From JAJBWD01 sp041670885 (GTDB lineage Bacteria; Bacillota; Clostridia; Clostridiales; Clostridiaceae), in NCBI GenBank assembly GCA_041670885.1, contig JBAXYJ010000167.1, positions 1 through 6,654 of the forward strand: a DNA stretch of 6,654 bases, in the 5' to 3' direction. A program made the translations under genes and the position numbers. A model generated the notes under the pieces. It ran no database searches and had not been told where the DNA came from. It worked only from the letters and a program-made list of their open reading frames with translations. This document shows, one piece after another, positions 1 through 4,674 of this stretch; positions within the stretch are counted from its first letter, which is position 1; each line of letters starts with the position of its first letter.

Positions 1-348
1 TGATATGTGAAGCTCTGCCAGCTTTTTAGCAGCTTCTATGATATCCTGTGCCTTATGAAAGTCGCATTCTTCTCCGTCTATCCAGCTGGACAATGTATAT
101 ATGTCCTCATTTACAATTGCATAAGGATTCCCCTCAATATTTAAACAGTACCTATCTACATTTTTAAACCCGTTATTTATAAGATGCTCTTTTGCGCCAT
201 ACACAAAATATAGTTTTTGAACACCATAGTCAATTTTTTTAAGGCATTTTGTCCCCATATTGGTTTTTAATATATATACGCCTTTATTTGGCTTCAGGTT
301 TTCAATTTTAATTCCAAACTGCCTTTCTATTTCAAATTCTCTCATCAT
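1..348 (-). CDS. CotS-family spore coat protein, N-terminal part (runs off the left edge)
   Basis: The open frame has 116 codons and no stop before the window edge. The visible part is the N-lobe of the CotS family, which has an aminoglycoside-phosphotransferase (APH)/kinase-like fold. It shows a KPNKGVYILKT strand (residues 19-29), CLKKIDYGVQKLYFVYGAKE with the likely nucleotide-contacting lysines K37/K38, then LSSWIDGEECDF (86-97) and LAELH (110-114). The catalytic loop would lie beyond the edge, so activity cannot be judged. Two ATGs stand in tandem at 348 and 345. A strong GGGGGTG ribosome site (361-355) is 6 nt from the first and 9 nt from the second, so either could be used. The gene is divergent from the glycosyltransferase at 460, with 111 bp between, the same geometry as the cotS operon/glycosyltransferase pair at 4556/4675. 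CotS proteins are assembled into the spore coat; their biochemical role is not settled. The family assignment is firm. Confidence 0.88.
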   Translation of the reverse strand, partial: MMREFEIERQFGIKIENLKPNKGVYILKTNMGTKCLKKIDYGVQKLYFVYGAKEHLINNGFKNVDRYCLNIEGNPYAIVNEDIYTLSSWIDGEECDFHKAQDIIEAAKKLAELHIS

Positions 349-404
349 TTTTAACACCCCCTATAACTATATGTTTTTAATATAAATTTAGAATACAAAG
401 CTGA

Positions 405-440
405 ACTAAATACTATTGGTGTCATATAATAGAATATAAT
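405..440 (+). promoter_or_regulatory. Candidate promoter of the first glycosyltransferase (sigma-K-like, with nested TATAAT boxes)
   Basis: CATATAATA at 423-431 fits the sigma-K -10 pattern CATANNNTA at every fixed position. An AC at 405-406 stands 16 nt upstream, close to the sigma-K -35 spacing. The same bases contain a perfect sigma-A TATAAT (425-430), and a second TATAAT lies one helical turn on (435-440), but neither has a good TTGACA at the right distance. A start near 438-447 would leave room for the ribosome site at 449-452. Bacillus cotSA/cotS are sigma-K dependent, which makes the sporulation reading attractive. In AT-rich DNA such matches also arise by chance. Confidence 0.4.
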
Positions 441-459
441 GATTTTTTGAGGTACTGCC

Positions 460-1593
460 TTGAGGATTGGATTGGACGGTAGAGCTTCCAAATGGTATAG
501 AGGAACGGGCATCGGTAATTATACTTATCAGCTTATATCAAGCCTGATAAAAGAGGATAAGCATAATGATTACATTATATTTATGCCTGAAGATTCTGAT
601 TTAGAATTTAAGCCAGTAAGGAATTTTAATATAAAAAATATTTCTTCAAACAAAAGGGATAATTTTTGGGATGAGGTAAATATTCCTAACATTCTGGGAG
701 ATAACGAGGTTGATATATATCATGTTCCTCAAAATGGAATAGGTCTTCCAAATAAGAAGGTATGTCCCTTTGTAATAACCCTTCATGATGTTATCCCCCT
801 TAAAATGCCTGAGACTGTAGGAGAAAATTATCTTAGAATATTTAATCAAGAAATCCCGGATATAGTAAAAAAATGTGATGGAATAATTACAGTTTCAAAC
901 TATTCAAAAAAGGATATAGCAAAAACTCTTTCATTCCCAGAAGATAAAATATTCGTCACCTACCTGTCTAATGAAAAAATATATAAAAGAGAAAATAGGG
1001 AATATTCTAAGATTCTTATGAGAAATCATTATGGTATTGAAGGAGATTATATACTATATGTGGGTGGATTTAGTCCAAGGAAAAACATCTTAGGACTTAT
1101 AAGGGCTTATTCTTACCTTGTCCAAAAATATAATATAAAAGAGAAGCTGGTCATAGCAGGAAAGAAAGGCAAATCCTATGAAATGTACAGAGATGAAACT
1201 ATAAAATTAAGAGTGGAAGATAAAGTATTATTTCCAGGATTCATTGAGCTAAATCATATGCCCTATCTTTATTCTGCCAGTGAGCTTTTCGTATATCCTT
1301 CATTCTATGAGGGCTTTGGTCTCCCCCCTATAGAGGCTATGGCCTGCATGGTTCCCGTTATTGCATCTAATGTTACTTCTATTCCGGAGATAGTAGGAGA
1401 TGCAGCTATCCTTACGGATCCATATGATATTGATAAATTAGCTGAGGAAATGAGGCGGGTTCTCTGCGATGATTCTCTTAAGAAAAAACTGATATTAAAG
1501 GGATTAAGCAAGGTATCTAAGCTCAGCTTCAGGAAAACTGCCAAAGAGACACTGGATATCTACAAAAAAATAACTGCTGACTCCTTTTTCTAG
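460..1593 (+). CDS. CotSA-like GT4-family glycosyltransferase (copy 1)
   Basis: A 377-residue GT-B-fold glycosyltransferase of family GT4 (the MtfB/CotSA-like group), which transfers a sugar from a nucleotide-sugar donor. No signal peptide or membrane segment is visible, so it should be cytoplasmic (mother-cell side if sporulation-specific). Motifs in order: RGTGIGNYT (14-22), the N-domain acceptor-side loop; LHDVIPL (108-114); SNYSKKD (146-152); GGFSPRKN (202-209), whose basic residues typically bind the donor diphosphate; and EGFGLPPIEAM (284-294), the EX7E motif with E284 and E292. Length is normal for the family. The start is TTG, chosen because GAGG (449-452) lies 7 nt upstream and the protein then aligns with the second copy from residue 1. 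Oddity: after the first domain it reads VTYLSNEKIYKRE where copy 2 has the more usual VTPLAASRMFRP, so the interdomain hinge has diverged. Sugar and acceptor cannot be read from sequence. Confidence 0.93.
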   Translation: MRIGLDGRASKWYRGTGIGNYTYQLISSLIKEDKHNDYIIFMPEDSDLEFKPVRNFNIKNISSNKRDNFWDEVNIPNILGDNEVDIYHVPQNGIGLPNKKVCPFVITLHDVIPLKMPETVGENYLRIFNQEIPDIVKKCDGIITVSNYSKKDIAKTLSFPEDKIFVTYLSNEKIYKRENREYSKILMRNHYGIEGDYILYVGGFSPRKNILGLIRAYSYLVQKYNIKEKLVIAGKKGKSYEMYRDETIKLRVEDKVLFPGFIELNHMPYLYSASELFVYPSFYEGFGLPPIEAMACMVPVIASNVTSIPEIVGDAAILTDPYDIDKLAEEMRRVLCDDSLKKKLILKGLSKVSKLSFRKTAKETLDIYKKITADSFF

Positions 1594-1610
1594 GAGTCAG
1601 CAGATTTTTT
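1563..1610. terminator. Bidirectional intrinsic terminator overlapping the end of glycosyltransferase copy 1
   Basis: CTGCTGACTCC (1574-1584) pairs perfectly with GGAGTCAGCAG (1593-1603). An extra T-A pair makes 12 bp with a six-base loop. Six T follow at 1605-1610 for the plus strand. Read on the minus strand, the same stem is followed by TTATTTTTTT (complement of 1564-1573), so it can also stop transcripts coming leftward from the cotS operon. The left arm encodes the last residues of the glycosyltransferase, and its TAG stop contributes to the right arm and loop. This is the strongest hairpin terminator in the window. Confidence 0.9.
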
Positions 1611-1654
1611 ACTCTATAAATTAAATAATTTTATATATATAAACAATAAATATG

Positions 1655-1683
1655 TTGATATTTAATAAATAGTAACATATTTA
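1655..1683 (+). promoter_or_regulatory. Possible promoter in front of the GC-rich element
   Basis: TTGATA (1655-1660, five of six bases of the sigma-A -35) is followed after exactly 17 nt by TATTTA (1678-1683), a weak -10. Transcription would begin near 1690, right where base composition changes from AT-rich to GC-rich. CATATTTA (1676-1683) also resembles the CATA-type -10 of mother-cell sigma factors. The rest of 1611-1690 is low-complexity AT sequence with no reading frame. Support is moderate at best. Confidence 0.35.
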
Positions 1684-1689
1684 AAGAGT

Positions 1690-1806
1690 AAAAAGGATGG
1701 GTGCAGGGAAGGTACTTCCCGCTGGTTTAAGGAAGGTGCGGAGAAACGCTGGTGCCGCCCCCGGGAACCTAAGGTTCCCTTAGATCTCTGCGTTAGCAGA
1801 TTTTTT
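1690..1806 (+). ncRNA. Candidate structured non-coding RNA, family not recognised
   Basis: A compact GC-rich island (about 62 % G+C over 1695-1780) in otherwise very AT-rich DNA. It contains a 6-bp hairpin GGGAAG-GTA-CTTCCC (1706-1720), a 7-bp hairpin GGGAACC-TAA-GGTTCCC (1763-1779), and a U-tract hairpin at 1787-1806. GGGTGC (1699-1704) can pair with GCCGCCC (1754-1760), using one GU pair and a one-base bulge, which would close a multibranch core. GGAAGGT and GCTGGT each occur twice in the same order, giving an imperfect tandem repeat. Plus orientation is preferred because a possible promoter precedes it and the U-tract follows it. The minus-strand readthrough of the cotS operon would carry its complement as a 3' untranslated region. 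I could not match it to tRNA, SRP, RNase P, tmRNA, 6S, T-box or common riboswitches. A decayed mobile-element end or a dispersed repeat is an alternative. Confidence 0.4.
1787..1806 (+). terminator. Short U-tract hairpin ending the GC-rich element
   Basis: TCTGC (1787-1791), loop GTTA, GCAGA (1796-1800), followed directly by six T (1801-1806). The stem is only 5 bp, so it is a modest terminator alone, but the stable GGGAACC hairpin lies just upstream. It overlaps the last five codons (E-K-I-C-stop) of the minus-strand cotS gene: its T run is the complement of that gene's GAA AAA codons. On the minus strand there is no following T tract, so it is directional. Confidence 0.5.
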
Positions 1807-2779
1807 CAAATTCATTTAAAAATATTTCTCTAAATTCATTTTTTTCTGTCTTATCTCTCAGTTTACTTAAGAAATCCTCTTCCTGCCATAATTTATTTTT
1901 AGTGAAATAATTGCAGGTCAGATTATAAACATCTATAGGGAACAGCAGCATTCCATATAGTACCTTTATTTCTTCAGGGCTTAAAGCATTTTCCTTGTTA
2001 TATTCATTTAAAATGCTGTTACATTTTTCAAAATCATAATTGAAATTTCTATTTGTCTTGTTTATAAAATTGCAAATATCATGAACTCTAAGATCTATTA
2101 TTGAATAATCAAAATCAATAAAGTAAGCCTTGTCTTCATTAATTATTATATTATGATGGGCTAAATCGTGATGATTCAGTGAAATGTATTTTTCATCCCT
2201 GCAAAGCTTTAAATAATTGGAGCTCTCTAAAAGGCTGATGCTTTTTTTTGCCTCTTCTTCATACTTCTTATAATTCTTAATAAAAAGCTCTGAAAAATCT
2301 GTATTAGTAATACTTCCTATTTTATAAAAAAGCTCCATTTTGCTTAATTTGTCTTTAAGGCTCTCAATTAAAGCTCCCGTTTTGTTTCTTTCCACAATAT
2401 CAGTTTTAAGGCCTATTGAGGCGCCGTGAAGCTCTCTTAAGGCTGCTGTCATATATAATATGTCTACCGGGTTTAGGAAGCTTCCTTCCCTGCCTTCCAC
2501 CTTATTAAGTATTACATAATTACTTCCCTTATAATTTGTATAAATTTCTCCCTCCTTTGTTTTATAAAATGAAAGAACTCTGTCAAATTTTTCACTTATA
2601 TAGGTCAGGCTGTTGTAAATAAAATATAGCTCCTTTATGGGATAGTTTATTTTTTTAAAATATTTTTCTCCCTGATCAGTTAAAAGTAAATATACCTTAC
2701 GGTTTGGGACTGCTTCAGATACAGTAAGGTTATATTTTTCAAATAATTCATCCTCCAGGGTATACTTCAAAAGCTCCAT
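1793..2779 (-). CDS. CotS-family spore coat protein with intact kinase-like active site (third gene of the operon)
   Basis: A 328-residue member of the CotS family, normal full length. The N-lobe holds VYLLLTDQGEKYFKKINY with candidate nucleotide-site lysines K42/K43. VEGREGSFLNPVDI (94-107) and LRELHGAS (114-121) are family landmarks. The APH-type catalytic loop is HHDLAHHN (203-210, D205 the expected base, N210 the metal ligand), followed by IDFD (221-224, D222 in the DFG-like position) and RVHD (231-234). An active phosphotransferase is therefore chemically plausible, though no substrate is known for this family. ATG at 2779 has GAGGTGAT upstream; that site overlaps the stop of the preceding gene only 8 nt away, so the two are cotranscribed. 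The last codons overlap the small plus-strand terminator of the GC-rich element. In Bacillus, CotS is a spore-coat protein whose gene adjoins cotSA. Confidence 0.9.
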   Translation of the reverse strand: MELLKYTLEDELFEKYNLTVSEAVPNRKVYLLLTDQGEKYFKKINYPIKELYFIYNSLTYISEKFDRVLSFYKTKEGEIYTNYKGSNYVILNKVEGREGSFLNPVDILYMTAALRELHGASIGLKTDIVERNKTGALIESLKDKLSKMELFYKIGSITNTDFSELFIKNYKKYEEEAKKSISLLESSNYLKLCRDEKYISLNHHDLAHHNIIINEDKAYFIDFDYSIIDLRVHDICNFINKTNRNFNYDFEKCNSILNEYNKENALSPEEIKVLYGMLLFPIDVYNLTCNYFTKNKLWQEEDFLSKLRDKTEKNEFREIFLNEFEKIC

Positions 2780-2787
2780 ATATCACC

Positions 2788-3540
2788 TCAAATTATGCTT
2801 TCTCCATCTTTTTCTATGGACTTAATAAGCCTTTTTTTATAATAATCCTCCTGCCACTCCTTTTTCCTGTCTATATACCTAATTGCACATTTCATGAAAT
2901 AGTAGGGAAATGAAAGAAGGGCTTCCATAAAATCACCGCTTTCCTTTGTCAGGTTTTCAGCCTCTATAAAGAATTTAATCAGTTCCTTATAGTCAAAATC
3001 ATTGTTTTTGCTTTTAAGCTTAATAAATAAATAAAGTCCATCAATTTCCACCATATCATAACAGATATTATCACAGTTTAATATCTCTATTTTTTCATTT
3101 TTCCTTATGTTATCAAAATATGAATTTTTAATGCAAAGCTCATTTCTCTTCATAGATCTTTTAATAATTTCTAAATACTCTCCCAAATAAATATGGTTTA
3201 ATGAGGTTTCAGCTCTTTTAATCATTTCTTCTCCGCGGCATGTAAGCAGCTCTTCAAAACTGTTCTTAGGATTACTCTTGATTTTTTCAAAGTAAAGACT
3301 TAATTTTCTAAGGGAAGTCCTATTATACAAAACCATTCTTCCAATTTTATTCTTTATAACGTTTTGAGGAAGGAAGCACCCCATAGAGCTTTTATGGAAT
3401 TTTGCCAGAGTTTCAATCTGGTTTATTACATTGTTTTTATCAATATTTTTTATTGATTCTAAGTATTTCTCATCAAAAGAATCTAATTTAACTATTCCCT
3501 TTAAATACAAATAGCAGCTTAAATTAGGAGAATTCTTCAT
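2788..3540 (-). CDS. Short, degenerate CotS-like protein, probable pseudokinase (middle gene of the operon)
   Basis: 250 residues, against 328 and 339 for its two neighbours, and alignable with them by eye. It starts at the equivalent of the hinge: CYLYLKGIVK (9-18), then LAKFHKSSMG (45-54) matching ALGRLHKFSRG of the upstream paralogue. The nucleotide-binding N-lobe of roughly 80 residues is therefore missing. Where the neighbours have HHDFAHHN this protein has IKNSYFDN (137-144), and where they have IDFD it has LNCD (154-157). Both catalytic aspartates thus appear replaced by asparagine (N139, N155). The C-terminal region FPYYFMKCAIRYIDRKKEWQEDYY (211-234) is conserved. The start is well supported: ATG overlaps the previous stop as ATGA, with AGGTGA just upstream, implying translational coupling. 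The long undamaged frame argues for a functional structural or regulatory partner and against a decaying gene. Confidence 0.8.
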   Translation of the reverse strand: MKNSPNLSCYLYLKGIVKLDSFDEKYLESIKNIDKNNVINQIETLAKFHKSSMGCFLPQNVIKNKIGRMVLYNRTSLRKLSLYFEKIKSNPKNSFEELLTCRGEEMIKRAETSLNHIYLGEYLEIIKRSMKRNELCIKNSYFDNIRKNEKIEILNCDNICYDMVEIDGLYLFIKLKSKNNDFDYKELIKFFIEAENLTKESGDFMEALLSFPYYFMKCAIRYIDRKKEWQEDYYKKRLIKSIEKDGESII

Positions 3541-4556
3541 TTAATCACCTGCTTATATGATATTTTATCAAACTTATTTATAAAACTTGCCTTACCTTCT
3601 CTGTCCAAATAAATTTTCTCAATCTTTTTATTAAAAAAATCTTCTCCCCAGGGCTGTTTTTCAACGTAATACTGGATCCCTACCTGCCAGAAATCCTGTG
3701 GAAACTGCATAAAGCCACTCATTACCTCTAACTCTTCATCTATTATCCTGTACTCACTGTTATAGCTTTTCATTATATATAAGGCATCCTCTATGCTCCA
3801 TTTATTGTATCTCATCTTTCTTATAATAAGAGAGGATAAGTCATGAAGATGGGAATCTAAAACCACATAATCAAAATCAATTATCTTAATATCCAAATCA
3901 CTATTTATAAGTACATTATGATGAGCAAAATCATGGTGGCAAAATCCTTCCAAGACTACTTCTTCTTTCATAAGGCTTTCGTAATTACTGTTTATTATCC
4001 TCTCTAAAGACTGTTCAATTGATACTACTTCATCATCAATAAGGCTTAAATAGCCCAGATCAAAATCCGTTTTTTCCTTTTTATTTATTATTTCTTTTTT
4101 AAATGATAAAATATCCCTCTCTTTATTTTTAAAGTTTAATGGCCACAAACCCCATAAAGCTCTTATATCCATTTCTTCGTTTATCTTAAAACCTCGAGAA
4201 AACTTATGAAGCCGTCCCAGCGCCTTTGCCGACAGTGAAAGCTCAAAGGGATTATCATAAGATACTATACGGCTGTCAAAAAAATTATTTAAATAAGCAT
4301 ACCCGTGACCTATTTCAATAAAATCACAGCCATCTTTAGTTCTTATAATATCTAAAACCTCGTTAAGACCTTTTTCTATAAGATGCTTGTAAGCTCCCAA
4401 TATGAAATTCAGTCTTTCCTTTGAGTATGGGATTACCTTAAGGGAGTATGTTCTATTATCACAGGTAATCTTAAATATATTTTTAATCTTTTCTATTTTT
4501 ACAGGGCTTAAGCCGTAATTATCCTCTACTATACATTTCAACTCATCAAATTCCAT
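3537..4556 (-). CDS. CotS-family spore coat protein with intact kinase-like active site (first gene of the operon)
   Basis: 339 residues, full length for the CotS family. The N-lobe has YSLKVIPYSKERLNFI with candidate lysine K40, a linker GHGYAYLNNFF (83-93), and ALGRLHKFSRG (112-122). The APH-like catalytic loop is HHDFAHHN (207-214; D209, N214), then IIDFDY (225-230; D227, D229) and SHLHDL (235-240). The C-terminus FMQFPQDFWQVGIQYY matches the other paralogues in the operon. ATG at 4556 follows a strong AAGGGGG ribosome site. The gene leads a three-gene operon: it overlaps the next gene by 4 nt and is divergent from glycosyltransferase copy 2, with 118 bp between. Family membership is clear. 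Whether it phosphorylates a sugar, a protein or nothing is not known from sequence. Confidence 0.9.
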   Translation of the reverse strand: MEFDELKCIVEDNYGLSPVKIEKIKNIFKITCDNRTYSLKVIPYSKERLNFILGAYKHLIEKGLNEVLDIIRTKDGCDFIEIGHGYAYLNNFFDSRIVSYDNPFELSLSAKALGRLHKFSRGFKINEEMDIRALWGLWPLNFKNKERDILSFKKEIINKKEKTDFDLGYLSLIDDEVVSIEQSLERIINSNYESLMKEEVVLEGFCHHDFAHHNVLINSDLDIKIIDFDYVVLDSHLHDLSSLIIRKMRYNKWSIEDALYIMKSYNSEYRIIDEELEVMSGFMQFPQDFWQVGIQYYVEKQPWGEDFFNKKIEKIYLDREGKASFINKFDKISYKQVIK

Positions 4557-4584
4557 ATTGGCCCCCTTCCTATTACTCTATTTT

Positions 4585-4590
4585 ATTATA
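4585..4590 (-). promoter_or_regulatory. Candidate -10 box of the three-gene cotS operon
   Basis: Read on the minus strand this is a perfect TATAAT, 28 bases before the ATG at 4556. Transcription would start near 4578, just ahead of the AAGGGGG ribosome site. The matching -35 position (4608-4613) reads AGCACA, a poor TTGACA, and lies inside the 19-bp dyad. The promoter may therefore be weak or activator-dependent. No CATANNNTA-type sporulation -10 is present in this intergenic region on either strand. Confidence 0.4.
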
Positions 4591-4604
4591 TTCACTTAAA
4601 TTCC

Positions 4605-4623
4605 AATTGTGCTTTTCACAATT
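4605..4623. promoter_or_regulatory. 19-bp inverted repeat, candidate operator between divergent genes
   Basis: AATTGTG (4605-4611), five-base centre CTTTT, CACAATT (4617-4623): a perfect 7-bp dyad. It lies near the middle of the 118-bp divergent region, covering the -35 zone of the leftward cotS operon and TTCACA (4615-4620), a possible -35 for the rightward glycosyltransferase with TATTAA (4639-4644) 18 nt downstream. The symmetry suits a dimeric regulator acting on both genes. A short RNA hairpin is the alternative, but no T tract follows. I do not recognise a specific regulator. Confidence 0.4.
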
Positions 4624-4674
4624 CTGCCTTACTTTTAATATTAATATTATAGATAATATTATCTGGAGAGATAT

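Noticed and set aside
370..380. CATATAGT on the minus strand (373-366) as a sigma-E-like -10 for the left cotS gene.
   Set aside because: The resulting transcription start would fall within the GGGGGTG ribosome site, leaving no usable leader.
646..849. Minus-strand frame of 67 codons.
   Set aside because: It lies wholly inside glycosyltransferase copy 1 on the opposite strand, has no family resemblance and no ribosome site I can see. It is a shadow frame.
1305..1544. Minus-strand frame of 79 codons.
   Set aside because: It is antisense to the conserved EX7E region of glycosyltransferase copy 1. The protein-level conservation is clearly on the plus strand.
1697..1783. 28-codon plus-strand frame (ATG at 1697, TAG at 1781) inside the GC-rich element, encoding a basic Gly/Ala/Arg-rich peptide.
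   Set aside because: The only purine-rich stretch (AAAAAGG, 1690-1696) touches the ATG with no spacing. Codons such as GCC, CCC, GGG and CGG are unlike every gene around it, and a stop-free run of this size is expected in GC-rich DNA. The hairpins explain the sequence better.
1690..1806. T-box leader, SRP RNA or common riboswitch as the identity of the GC-rich element (GGTGCCGCC and GGAAGG fragments looked suggestive).
   Set aside because: The diagnostic strings and helix order of those families are absent, and no regulated gene follows on the plus strand. The resemblance is limited to short G-rich words.
2788..3540. Middle cotS gene as a broken pseudogene whose N-lobe lies in another frame upstream.
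   Set aside because: The bases immediately upstream are fully used by the preceding intact cotS gene with a 4-nt ATGA overlap, and the frame has a good ribosome site and no internal stops.
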